Source: Lachnospiraceae bacterium | GTDB taxonomy: Bacteria > Bacillota > Clostridia > Lachnospirales > Lachnospiraceae | Direction: 5' to 3' | NCBI GenBank assembly: GCA_016284315.1 | Contig: JAEEOO010000004.1 | Coordinates: 62,001-126,000 of the forward strand | DNA length: 64,000 nucleotides | In this document: piece by piece, positions 8,838-17,136 of the stretch | Layout: every line of letters begins with the position of its first letter | Numbering within the stretch: the first letter of the stretch is position 1 | Translations under genes and position numbers: made by a program | The notes under the pieces: generated by a model | Database searches by the model: none | Told to the model about the DNA's origin: nothing | Seen by the model: the letters and a program-made list of their open reading frames with translations, nothing else

Positions 8838-9533
8838 TTATTTTTGTCTTTCAAGAGCACGTTTCCAAATCCTCGTTGAAAGTGGCACTTTATAAAGAAT
8901 TCTTGAAAGAATATAAAACACAACTACATCGATTATAACAATTGCAAGTCCAGTTGCAAAGGTGTACCAATAATTATTGCAAATAGGAAGGTTCTTAAGG
9001 AATCCTGCAATACCGGTGTAGTTAAACGCTCTTCCTCCGGTAAAACCGGGAATGACTGAAATTATTATTATCGCAAGAAGGCCATATCCGGCGACGGGTA
9101 CCCTGTATACAAGCAAATTATATATTGTAATCATAAAGAAGAAGCATCCGAAGAACAAAAGTCCCGAAGTATACTGAGGAGTAACCTCTCCTGCCTGAGC
9201 ACAATACCAATATCTCAATCCGGCAAGAATACAGTATTCAACAAGCTGAATAATAGCAATCATTATGGTTGGAATATCAACCAGAAGAGCCCTTTTATAG
9301 TGAGAACTCTGAACCATCTCCGAGACTGCAACACCGTTTAAAAACTGAGAAACATAGAGTCCGATTATGGCCATAAAATATACGCCCATAATGTTTTCGC
9401 CTTTGGTAGTAAACTCCATAACGAAACCTATTACGGTAAATAGTGCAAGAAGGGCTGCATTGCTTTTAAACATTATTGTATTCTTTAGCATTCCCCAGCC
9501 CACTTTTAAATCTTTTCCCATTGAATCAGTCAT
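8838..9533 (-). CDS. Membrane protein, ABC-2-type permease partner (second)
   Basis: A 231-residue hydrophobic protein with about six predicted helices, probably one of two membrane subunits served by the ATPase at 10204-11124. I recognise no named motif; the call rests on topology and operon position. The start at 9531-9533 was chosen because AGGAAG precedes it at the right distance and it overlaps the stop of the previous gene by 8 nt (ATGACTGA), a sign of translational coupling. An upstream in-frame Met (9608) would require a 75-nt overlap. Confidence 0.75.
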   Translation of the reverse strand: MTDSMGKDLKVGWGMLKNTIMFKSNAALLALFTVIGFVMEFTTKGENIMGVYFMAIIGLYVSQFLNGVAVSEMVQSSHYKRALLVDIPTIMIAIIQLVEYCILAGLRYWYCAQAGEVTPQYTSGLLFFGCFFFMITIYNLLVYRVPVAGYGLLAIIIISVIPGFTGGRAFNYTGIAGFLKNLPICNNYWYTFATGLAIVIIDVVVFYILSRILYKVPLSTRIWKRALERQK

Positions 9534-10191
9534 AAAAATCTTCCTCCAGACCTTTAACGATAGATCTAATCGATAATAATGAAAAACCAATCGCAAACGC
9601 TGCAACAAATACAGTTAATCCAAGTATGACAAATCCGGGTACAGTCGGAAATGCGAAAACAGTAGCCAGTCCGATACCGAGCATTACGCACAACATCATC
9701 CAGAATGCCTGTAAAACCTGAAGCTTAATCTTTCTGTACACATATACTTCAAGAATGCTTGCCAACGAAGTAGCAACTCCGATTCCGAAAACAGCGCCCA
9801 AAGGAACAGTCGGATTATAAGTAAACTTTGCAATTACGCCTGCTACAAAAGGAAAAAGCAGATAAATAATGAGTTTTCTCAATGCATCTACAACCGCAAA
9901 TCTCTTTGCAAAAAGCCTACCTTTCGATGAAGATAAAACCAATTCGCCGAAACTGTTTTTCCTGCTGCAAAGAGCTCCGAGAGAAAACATTTCTCCGTAC
10001 ATTTCAAGCATTACTCCGGCAAAGGCATATCCGCCCATAGTCATTAATCTGGAGGATGTCATTGCTGTCTGGGCTCCGTCTATGTTCGCGGCAAGAAAAG
10101 CCAAGCCAAGCATCACCATTGTTCCGCCAATCAAAAAGACTATTTTATAAGACGTGGGATACATGGATAAATAAGTTCGTATACTTTTCAT
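9526..10191 (-). CDS. Membrane protein, ABC-2-type permease partner (first)
   Basis: A protein of about 221 residues with six likely membrane helices, the first membrane gene after the ATPase in the YtrA-type operon. Two ATGs are available. The one at 10189-10191 has GAGGG 7 nt upstream and is preferred over the one at 10195-10197, which sits directly on GAGGG. Its end overlaps the next gene by 8 nt. No specific family motif is recognised. The regulator-ATPase-two-membrane-protein layout resembles ytr-type operons of Bacillus, whose role is in cell-envelope or antibiotic stress; that parallel is inference. Confidence 0.75.
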   Translation of the reverse strand: MKSIRTYLSMYPTSYKIVFLIGGTMVMLGLAFLAANIDGAQTAMTSSRLMTMGGYAFAGVMLEMYGEMFSLGALCSRKNSFGELVLSSSKGRLFAKRFAVVDALRKLIIYLLFPFVAGVIAKFTYNPTVPLGAVFGIGVATSLASILEVYVYRKIKLQVLQAFWMMLCVMLGIGLATVFAFPTVPGFVILGLTVFVAAFAIGFSLLSIRSIVKGLEEDFYD

Positions 10192-10203
10192 TTCCATACC
10201 CTC

Positions 10204-11124
10204 TTATATTGCAAGACTCTCGGTTAACTTAAGCTTTGAATGTGCCTTCATGACGGCCACGCTTATATCTGTAAGAGTAGGTCTCTCGGTCTGGATATTC
10301 ATGCCCGCAAACTCATTTAATCTGTCAGCAAGGCAAACTCCGCTGAATCCGTAATTTGATTCTGAAATTGAGTAAAGAATGTTTCTTGCTTTTGCGGTAT
10401 CCTCACTCTCGCCCTTAACAATGATGTACTTCTCCTTAAGGTCCTCAACAAAACCTTCCTCAACGATTTTTCCCTGCTCCATGATCATGGCATAATCGGT
10501 AACGCTTTCCATATCTGCCACATTGTGTGTTGAGAAAAATGCGCTTCTCTCTCCGTTACCGTTCTTGAGGTACTCTCTGATAAGGTCGCAAAGTCTGTCT
10601 CTCATAAGGGGATCAAGGGGTGATGCAGGCTCGTCCATAATAAGCATTTCTGTTTTTCTTGCAAGAGCTCCGCAAAGCATAAGCTTAACTTTATTACCGT
10701 CTGAAAGTTCGCTTACCTTCTTAGGCATATTCATCTTGCCCTTCCAATCAAGAGCAAGTGCATCTGCGATTGCCTCGAACTTCTTCTTATCAAAGCTGTC
10801 GAAAAGGAGCGATGTTATCTCGCAAACCTGCTTAGTGGTCCAGTGAGGAAGATAATAATTTCCTGCACCGATATAACCGATGGCATCTTTTACGTAATTA
10901 TCGCTCTCAACTCCTTCGTATTTTCCGAAGTATGTGAGCTCTCCCTTTGCATCCAGACGAAGGCCTGTAAGAATATTCAAAAGTGTTGTCTTACCTGCTC
11001 CGTTTTCACCGATAAGAGCGGTTGCAAATCCCTTAGGTATATGAAGTTCCGGTACAGATAAAGTAAATTTACCGAAGCTCTTATGTATGTCTTTTCCTGT
11101 GATTACATCTTCATAATAGTTCAT
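10204..11124 (-). CDS. ABC transporter ATPase (YtrB/ABC-2 exporter type)
   Basis: A 306-residue nucleotide-binding subunit that would drive export through the two membrane proteins encoded downstream. Walker A is Gly-Glu-Asn-Gly-Ala-Gly-Lys-Thr-Thr (39-47). The signature motif is Leu-Ser-Asp-Gly-Asn rather than Leu-Ser-Gly-Gly-Gln, common in the ABC-2 subfamily. Walker B is Met-Leu-Ile-Met-Asp-Glu-Pro, and the switch His lies in Ser-Thr-His-Asn. About 80 C-terminal residues after the ATPase core are typical of this group. AAAGGAGAA precedes the ATG. It is co-transcribed with the GntR gene 31 nt upstream. Confidence 0.92.
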   Translation of the reverse strand: MNYYEDVITGKDIHKSFGKFTLSVPELHIPKGFATALIGENGAGKTTLLNILTGLRLDAKGELTYFGKYEGVESDNYVKDAIGYIGAGNYYLPHWTTKQVCEITSLLFDSFDKKKFEAIADALALDWKGKMNMPKKVSELSDGNKVKLMLCGALARKTEMLIMDEPASPLDPLMRDRLCDLIREYLKNGNGERSAFFSTHNVADMESVTDYAMIMEQGKIVEEGFVEDLKEKYIIVKGESEDTAKARNILYSISESNYGFSGVCLADRLNEFAGMNIQTERPTLTDISVAVMKAHSKLKLTESLAI

Positions 11125-11155
11125 GATAGTTCTCCTTTAAACTCCCTGTAAAAAC

Positions 11156-11527
11156 CTATTGATCATCTTCCAGCAGAACTTCCAGCATGTTCTTAAGTTC
11201 TTCCGAACCGATTCCCGCCAGCTTTGCTGCTTTAATTGCATCCGTTAATCCATCCTCCACTCGCCTTAAATGCTGCTCTCGCATCATCTCCGTGTCCTGA
11301 GGATTTACCAGATAGCCTTTTCCCTGAACCGCGGTAACATATCCTTCCTCCGCCAGTTCATCGTAGGCCTTCATTGTTGTAATAACCGAAATTCTAAGAT
11401 CCTTTGCCAAACCTCTTATGGATGGAAGGTACTCATTCTGTTTTATCTTTCCGCTTATTATGTCCGCTTTCATCTGCTCCGCAATCTGCAAATAAATCGG
11501 AACCCCGGAATTCTGAAGTATCACCAT
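11156..11527 (-). CDS. GntR-family regulator, YtrA subfamily
   Basis: A short (123-residue) GntR regulator. The N-terminal winged helix-turn-helix covers residues 1-75, with the family's Pro-Ile-Tyr-Leu-Gln-Ile-Ala start and a Leu-Pro-Ser-Ile-Arg-x-Leu-Ala recognition region. About 45 residues of dimerising helix follow, with no ligand-binding FCD or UTRA domain; this size defines the YtrA group. Such repressors usually control their own operon of ABC genes. Here a strong promoter with an overlapping inverted repeat (11575-11625) lies directly upstream. GAGGG is well placed before the ATG. Confidence 0.92.
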   Translation of the reverse strand: MVILQNSGVPIYLQIAEQMKADIISGKIKQNEYLPSIRGLAKDLRISVITTMKAYDELAEEGYVTAVQGKGYLVNPQDTEMMREQHLRRVEDGLTDAIKAAKLAGIGSEELKNMLEVLLEDDQ

Positions 11528-11574
11528 AGGTTATCCCTCGTTTCTTGTTAATTACTTTCCTGTCGTGTCTAGGT

Positions 11575-11625
11575 GTTCATAACTGTTTATATGTTATATA
11601 TACAGTATGAACATCTGATTGTCAA
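11575..11625 (-). promoter_or_regulatory. Promoter and likely YtrA-type operator
   Basis: In minus sense a perfect TTGACA (11620-11625), a 17-nt spacer and TATATA (11597-11602). An inverted repeat overlaps it: GTTCATAACTGT at 11575-11586 and ACAGTATGAAC at 11602-11612, identical apart from one inserted base. The arms flank and cover the -10, as expected for a repressor site. Confidence 0.78.
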
Positions 11626-11640
11626 TAGGTTCAGAAAATA

Positions 11641-11670
11641 TTGTTAATTTATGTAAACATGTGGTAAAAT
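11641..11670 (+). promoter_or_regulatory. Promoter of the GGDEF gene
   Basis: TTGTTA (11641-11646), an 18-nt spacer and TAAAAT (11665-11670), with an extended -10 TG at 11662-11663. It is divergent from the GntR promoter and leaves a leader of about 85 nt. Confidence 0.6.
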
Positions 11671-11762
11671 AGGCTTTGTAGTCACATAAAGCATCTATTT
11701 TCACTAATTGACCCATCAACTAAAACAACTAATAAAATTTAAATTGTAAAAAGGTAAAAGTT

Positions 11763-12953
11763 ATGAAAATCGTACTGCTCTGGACCGCTACAAATACTAT
11801 CAATTACATTATGGCAGGCTATTGTGCCTCCCGTACTCTTACTAAAAAATTCAAAACTTTGACCACATGGTTCATCTGGCTTTTATCTGTCGCCTTTGCT
11901 TTTGGCGCCATGTTCGTAAACTATTCCATCAACCTTTACAACGACACTATTCCACAGGTTATTCAGGCAGTAGTCCTTTGTTTTACGCTCTGCCTTTTAT
12001 ACTGTGAAATATGGGAAAGCAAATTATTCCTGGGACTTACAGCCACTCTGTTTACCAGTGTTTTAACCTTTATGTTCTGCGGAACAACAGACCAGATATG
12101 GGGAACCAAACTTGAACTGTTCGATGAAGTTGCGGGGCCTTACACCGTAAGGAACATTATGTTCTTCGGCGCCGTAAAGATTGCTGTACAGTCCTTCTTC
12201 GCATTCATCTACATAAAAACCCTCTTACCCCAGACAAGGACATTGATCATTCAGTCCAAAAAAATGATGAGAAAGTACCTGATCTCTCCCATCGTTACAT
12301 TGATCGGATTTTCGGTAATAACCTATGTCACCAACGCCATCGGAATATTCCCGACTAACAAATATTTCCTTCCGCTGTATATCGTGATCTGTTCTATCTT
12401 CCTCGTAGAGTACGAGCAGATCTTTACATCTGTAAAATGGGCCATTGCAGCTAACAAGGAAAAGCGTCTGGGCCATATGGATGGTTTGACCGGCCTTTAT
12501 AATAGACTGGCCTTTGATGAGATTGAAGCAAAATGCAACAAAGCTATTGAAGAACATGACGCAGACTTTTCCATCGTAATGATCGATCTGAATTTTCTAA
12601 AGACCATTAACGATAAATATGGTCATGACAAAGGTGATATCGCATTAAAGAAGCTTTCGGATTATATAAATATTGTTTTCGCGGATTATGATTGTTTCAG
12701 GGTCGGCGGAGATGAATTTGTTGTTTATATACCCGACAAGAAGTTTTCTGAAGTTGAGAAGTTATCATTAGAGCTTAAAAAGCTTATCGACAATGACAAT
12801 CACAAAGAAGAATGGCTTCACATATCCGCAGCCATTGGTTATGCCCTATACGACAGGGACATAGATTCCGATTTCCAGAGCGTCTTCAAACGAGCGGATG
12901 ACCACATGTACGACAACAAAAACAAGATCAAAAAAATGATGGGTGCCGAATAA
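11763..12953 (+). CDS. Membrane diguanylate cyclase (GGDEF)
   Basis: A 396-residue c-di-GMP synthase. About six hydrophobic helices span residues 1-215 as a membrane sensor. The GGDEF domain follows, opening with Asp-Gly-Leu-Thr-Gly-Leu-Tyr-Asn-Arg and with an intact Gly-Gly-Asp-Glu-Phe at 315-319, so it should be active. The inhibitory I-site (Arg-x-x-Asp five residues before GGDEF) is absent, which suggests no product inhibition by that route. It is the only active-looking GGDEF domain in the window; candidate phosphodiesterases are at 28414-32100 (HD-GYP) and 60718-62688 (EAL). AAGGTAAAAG precedes the ATG. Confidence 0.93.
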   Translation: MKIVLLWTATNTINYIMAGYCASRTLTKKFKTLTTWFIWLLSVAFAFGAMFVNYSINLYNDTIPQVIQAVVLCFTLCLLYCEIWESKLFLGLTATLFTSVLTFMFCGTTDQIWGTKLELFDEVAGPYTVRNIMFFGAVKIAVQSFFAFIYIKTLLPQTRTLIIQSKKMMRKYLISPIVTLIGFSVITYVTNAIGIFPTNKYFLPLYIVICSIFLVEYEQIFTSVKWAIAANKEKRLGHMDGLTGLYNRLAFDEIEAKCNKAIEEHDADFSIVMIDLNFLKTINDKYGHDKGDIALKKLSDYINIVFADYDCFRVGGDEFVVYIPDKKFSEVEKLSLELKKLIDNDNHKEEWLHISAAIGYALYDRDIDSDFQSVFKRADDHMYDNKNKIKKMMGAE

Positions 12954-12972
12954 ACGGCACCCATTTATTTTT
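12941..12972 (+). terminator. Intrinsic terminator of the GGDEF gene
   Basis: An 8-bp stem (GGGTGCCG at 12941-12948 with CGGCACCC at 12955-12962) is followed by a T-rich tract to 12972. The stop codon lies in the loop. Confidence 0.9.
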
Positions 12973-13004
12973 GCTAAAATGTTAAACTAAACGTTACTTA
13001 CGAT

Positions 13005-13757
13005 TTATCTTAAAGCAAAGAACTCAGACAGTTTCTCAAGGAGTTCATCCTTCTTGACTGTCTTTAAGAAATATCCTTCAGGCTTAAGAGCTACAACCTG
13101 CATAACACTCTCCTTGTCACCCTTTCCGGTAAGGAAGATAACAGGAATCTTCTTGGTGTCGTCGTCGCTCCTAAGCATTTCAAGAACCTTGGGGCCCGAT
13201 GTAACAGGCATCTCATGGTCCAGAAGGATAAGGTCCACTGTGTTGTTTCCAAGCCACTTGATGGCCTGGAGTCCGGAATTTGCCATATTAACTTTGTAGT
13301 CTTCTTTAAGCCACTCTCTTATAACAGAAAGATATGTGGCATCATCGTCTACAACAAGAATGCTCTTCTTGAATTCCCCCTGTGCGATCTTTCCCACAAG
13401 ATCTGAGACATGATCTATAAACCTCTGGTTATCAAGAGGACGAGGGAAAATCTCATTTATATGTTCACTTGGAATTGAAGCAGCGAGATTATCGGTATCA
13501 TTGGGCTCTCCGATAAGCATGATGAGCTTATCACTATCCCTTAATTTATCGCCAAGAAATCTTGCAACATCATCGGGAACGATTTCCTGGGTCTCAAGAT
13601 AATAAACCACCAGACAATGGTTATCCCAGTTCTTGTTGATGTTGTTTATGGTTGCAGCAACGAAGTCAGTCTTGATGCCCGCATCGTTAAGCTTTTTTAC
13701 AAGTACACGAATAATAAAAGTTTCCTTTAAACCAAGTACCATTACACTTGTTTCCAA
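13005..13757 (-). CDS. Orphan response regulator with N-terminal pseudo-receiver-like domain
   Basis: About 250 residues. The C-terminal half is a full receiver domain: the Val-Val-Asp-Asp-Asp acidic cluster, acceptor Asp in Leu-Leu-Asp-His-Glu-Met-Pro, the Thr of Phe-Leu-Thr-Gly, and the Lys switch in Phe-Leu-Lys-Thr. The N-terminal 120 residues resemble a second receiver fold without the acidic residues. There is no DNA-binding or enzymatic output. The likely start is TTG (13755-13757), 8 nt after a perfect GGAGG. The ATG further in (13740-13742) lies too far from it, and the upstream ATG (13799) has no such site. No kinase is adjacent. Confidence 0.85.
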   Translation of the reverse strand: METSVMVLGLKETFIIRVLVKKLNDAGIKTDFVAATINNINKNWDNHCLVVYYLETQEIVPDDVARFLGDKLRDSDKLIMLIGEPNDTDNLAASIPSEHINEIFPRPLDNQRFIDHVSDLVGKIAQGEFKKSILVVDDDATYLSVIREWLKEDYKVNMANSGLQAIKWLGNNTVDLILLDHEMPVTSGPKVLEMLRSDDDTKKIPVIFLTGKGDKESVMQVVALKPEGYFLKTVKKDELLEKLSEFFALR

Positions 13758-13830
13758 GACAATGTCCTCCGATACTAGAAGAATTCTATTTCGATACAAA
13801 AAGGCAATACTACAACTTATAGAATAACAT

Positions 13831-13860
13831 AAAGCAGGCAGAAAAACAATTCTGCCTGCC
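13831..13860 (-). terminator. Hairpin terminator after carB
   Basis: A perfect 10-bp stem (GCAGGCAGAA at 13834-13843 with its complement at 13850-13859) lies downstream of carB in minus sense. The T-tract is short and interrupted (TTTATGTTATT), so termination strength is uncertain. Confidence 0.6.
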
Positions 13861-13882
13861 TTAATTTAAAATGTCCACTTAA

Positions 13883-13920
13883 ACCACGTCCCCGGGCCCA
13901 CTGACTCCGTCCCCGGTGGT
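13883..13920 (-). repeat. GGGGACGG-type intergenic repeat element
   Basis: Two direct copies of CGTCCCCGG lie 12 nt apart, inside flanking inverted arms ACCAC (13883-13887) and GTGGT (13916-13920). The element abuts the carB stop codon. Its G+C is well above the surroundings. Other GGGGAC/GTCCCC-cored palindromes occur at 39706-39736 and 49606-49627, where they act as terminators. Confidence 0.6.
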
Positions 13921-16900
13921 CAAATTGAGGCGATGTCGACGAGGGAGAGACTCTCCTGTGCCATTGCATTCTCGAGGGATTTTGCAAGGGCAACAGCTGT
14001 ATCCATTGCGGTGATGCAATAGATTCCGGTCTCGATGGAGGTACGGCGGATCTGGAATCCGTCACGTCCCTTGTCACGTCCCTGGGTAGGTGTATCGATA
14101 ACAAGATCGATCTTGTGGCCAAGGATAAGGTCCATAACCGTCGGTGATTCCTGTGAGATCTTGTTAACTTTTCTTGCCTTGACTCCTGCTTCGTTAAGAG
14201 CTGCTGCGGTTGATCTTGTTGCGTAGATGATGTATCCAAGCTTTTCAAATCTCTTTGCTACCTGTATTGCTTCACCCTTGTCCGCATCCTTAACAGTGAT
14301 GATCATCTGCTTATGCTTGGGAAGTTGTACGCCTGCGCCAAGGAATGCCTTGTAGAGCGCTTCGTGGTAACTCTTGGAGATACCTAAGCATTCACCGGTT
14401 GACTTCATCTCGGGTCCTAAGCTGATCTCGGCTCCACGGATCTTCTCGAAGGAGAATACGGGCATCTTGATAGCGTAGTAAGGTGACTCCGGCTGAAGAC
14501 CGGGCTCATAACCAAGCTCTCTGATGGTCTTTCCAAGGATAACCTCAGTAGCAAGATCAACGATGGGAATACCGGTAACCTTACTGATGTAAGGAACGGT
14601 TCTTGAAGACCTGGGGTTAACCTCAATAACATATACATCCTCATCGATGGCGATGAACTGGATGTTGATCATACCTTTAACATGAAGAGCCTTTGCAAGG
14701 CGTCTTGTGTACTCTGCGATCTTATCCTTGATAAGCTTTCCGATGGTGGGAGCAGGATATACGCTGATGGAGTCTCCGGAGTGGATACCGGTTCTCTCGA
14801 TATGCTCCATGATACCGGGAATAAGGATGTCGGTACCGTCGCAAACCGCGTCAACCTCGATTTCCTTACCCTGTAAGTACTTATCTACAAGGATGGGGTG
14901 ATCCTGTGCAATGCGGTTGATGATGTCCATGAAGACTTCGATCTCTTCGTCGCTGGTTGCAATCTGCATGCCCTGTCCGCCAAGTACGTATGAAGGACGA
15001 ACAAGTACGGGATATCCAAGTCTGTTTGCAACTGCCTTTGCTTCTTCTGCGGTATAAACCGTTCCGCCGGCTGCGCGGGGAATATTGGTCTCCTGAAGGA
15101 TCTTATCAAAGAGTTCTCTGTCCTCTGCGGCGTCAACGTCTTCTGCCTTGGTTCCGAGGATGGGAACACCGATCTTCATAAGGTGCTCGGTAAGTTTGAT
15201 GGCAGTCTGTCCGCCGAACTGAACAACTGCTCCATCGGGCTTCTCAATATCAACGATTGCCTCAACGTCCTCGTTAGTAAGAGGCTCGAAGTAGAGCTTG
15301 TCGGCAATATCGAAGTCGGTTGAAACGGTCTCAGGGTTATTATTTACGATGATAGTCTCGTAACCTGCCTTGGCAAATGCCCATGTAGCATGAACTGAGC
15401 AGTAGTCAAACTCAACACCCTGTCCGATACGGATGGGACCTGATCCAAGGACAAGAACCTTCTTCTTTCCTGAAGTCTCTCTTGCCTCATTCTCTCCGCC
15501 GTATACTGAATAATAATAAGGTGTCTCGGCATCGAACTCAGCGGCACATGTATCAACAATCTTGTAAACAGGTGTGATACCGTTCTCACGGCGGGTCTTA
15601 AGGATCTCATTCTCAGTCTTGCCGGTGAGGCGTGCGATAACATTGTCAGGGAACTCGATCCTCTTAGCCTCGGTAAGAAGCTGTCTATCAAGCGGTCTTG
15701 TACCGTTCTTAACTTCTTCAAGGGCTGCTTCCATCTCTACGATGATGGCAAGCTTATCGATAAACCACTCGTCGATCATGGTGATCTCGTGGATGGTCTT
15801 GTAATCAATACCCTTTCTTAAAGCCTCTGCAATAACCCAGATCCTCTGGTCATCAACGATCTTTAATCTCTCCTTTAATTCCTCTGCGGAAAGTTCGGAG
15901 AAATCATAGCTTCTAAGGCAATCAACATGCTGCTCAAGAGATCTTATAGCCTTCATGAGAGCGCCTTCGAAGTTATTGCAGATACTCATTACTTCACCGG
16001 TAGCCTTCATCTGAGTTGTGAGGGTACGCTTAGCGGTAATGAATTTATCAAAAGGAAGACGGGGCATCTTTACAACGCAGTAGTCAAGCGCAGGCTCGAA
16101 GGATGCGTATGTCTTCTTGGTAATTGCGTTCTTGATCTCATCAAGGGTAAAGCCCAGTGCGATCTTTGCAGCCACCTTAGCGATGGGGTATCCGGTTGCC
16201 TTTGAAGCAAGAGCGGATGATCTTGATACACGGGGATTAACCTCGATAACGCAGTACTCAAAGCTGGTGGGATGAAGTGCAAACTGTACGTTACAACCAC
16301 CGGTTATCTTAAGCTCTGAAATGATCTTAAGAGCTGAGGTACGGAGCATCTGGTACTCTTTATCCGAAAGAGTCTGGGAAGGAGCAACAACGATGGAGTC
16401 TCCGGTATGAACGCCGACGGGATCGATGTTTTCCATGTTGCAGACTGTGATAACGTTGCCTGCTGAGTCTCTCATTACCTCGTACTCGATCTCTTTCCAA
16501 CCTGCGATGCAGCGCTCTACAAGTACTTCACCGACTCTGGAAAGTCTTAATCCGTTTTCAAGGATCTCTTCGAGTTCAAGCTGGTTATGTGCGATTCCTC
16601 CGCCTGATCCGCCAAGGGTATATGCGGGGCGAAGTACAACAGGATAACCAATGATGTTAGTAAAATCAATACCGTCCTGAACGGTCTTAACAACTTTTGA
16701 AGCGGCAACGGGCTCGCCGATCCTCTCCATAAGGTCCTTGAACTCCTGACGTCCCTCTGCGTTTCTGATAGTCTCAGCAGTGGTTCCCAGAAGAGTTACA
16801 TTATGCTCCTTAAGGAATCCTGATTCCTCAAGTTCCATACCAAGGTTCAGTCCTGCCTGACCGCCAAGGGTGGGAAGGATTGAATCGGGCTTTTCTTTTT

Positions 16901-17135
16901 CAATGATCTGTTTAAGAACAGGTACGGTAAGGGGCTCGATATAAACCTTATCCGCAATATTTTTATCCGTCATGATGGTGGCGGGGTTTGAGTTTACGAG
17001 GATAACCTCAACGCCTTCTTCCTTGAGGGAACGGCAGGCCTGGGTGCCCGCATAGTCAAACTCTGCTGCCTGACCGATGACAATAGGACCTGAACCTATT
17101 ACCATTACGCGATGTACATTCTGATTCTTGGGCAT
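13920..17135 (-). CDS. carB: Carbamoyl-phosphate synthase large subunit
   Basis: The 1071-residue synthetase subunit that makes carbamoyl phosphate from ammonia (channelled from CarA), bicarbonate and two ATP, for pyrimidines and arginine. Two homologous ATP-grasp halves are visible. The first opens with Gly-Ser-Gly-Pro-Ile-Val-Ile-Gly-Gln-Ala-Ala-Glu-Phe-Asp-Tyr. The second, about residue 560, has Gly-Ser-Gly-Pro-Ile-Arg-Ile-Gly-Gln-Gly-Val-Glu-Phe-Asp. Both are followed by a Gly-Gly-Gln-x-x-x-x-Leu region. The C-terminal MGS-like regulatory domain covers about the last 140 residues. The start lies one base after the carA stop, so the two are translationally linked. Confidence 0.98.
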   Translation of the reverse strand: MPKNQNVHRVMVIGSGPIVIGQAAEFDYAGTQACRSLKEEGVEVILVNSNPATIMTDKNIADKVYIEPLTVPVLKQIIEKEKPDSILPTLGGQAGLNLGMELEESGFLKEHNVTLLGTTAETIRNAEGRQEFKDLMERIGEPVAASKVVKTVQDGIDFTNIIGYPVVLRPAYTLGGSGGGIAHNQLELEEILENGLRLSRVGEVLVERCIAGWKEIEYEVMRDSAGNVITVCNMENIDPVGVHTGDSIVVAPSQTLSDKEYQMLRTSALKIISELKITGGCNVQFALHPTSFEYCVIEVNPRVSRSSALASKATGYPIAKVAAKIALGFTLDEIKNAITKKTYASFEPALDYCVVKMPRLPFDKFITAKRTLTTQMKATGEVMSICNNFEGALMKAIRSLEQHVDCLRSYDFSELSAEELKERLKIVDDQRIWVIAEALRKGIDYKTIHEITMIDEWFIDKLAIIVEMEAALEEVKNGTRPLDRQLLTEAKRIEFPDNVIARLTGKTENEILKTRRENGITPVYKIVDTCAAEFDAETPYYYSVYGGENEARETSGKKKVLVLGSGPIRIGQGVEFDYCSVHATWAFAKAGYETIIVNNNPETVSTDFDIADKLYFEPLTNEDVEAIVDIEKPDGAVVQFGGQTAIKLTEHLMKIGVPILGTKAEDVDAAEDRELFDKILQETNIPRAAGGTVYTAEEAKAVANRLGYPVLVRPSYVLGGQGMQIATSDEEIEVFMDIINRIAQDHPILVDKYLQGKEIEVDAVCDGTDILIPGIMEHIERTGIHSGDSISVYPAPTIGKLIKDKIAEYTRRLAKALHVKGMINIQFIAIDEDVYVIEVNPRSSRTVPYISKVTGIPIVDLATEVILGKTIRELGYEPGLQPESPYYAIKMPVFSFEKIRGAEISLGPEMKSTGECLGISKSYHEALYKAFLGAGVQLPKHKQMIITVKDADKGEAIQVAKRFEKLGYIIYATRSTAAALNEAGVKARKVNKISQESPTVMDLILGHKIDLVIDTPTQGRDKGRDGFQIRRTSIETGIYCITAMDTAVALAKSLENAMAQESLSLVDIASI

Positions 17136-17136
17136 A

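Noticed and set aside
13817-14248. ORF overlapping the carB end in another frame
   Set aside because: Ser/Arg/Pro-rich translation typical of out-of-frame coding DNA, and it crosses a terminator.
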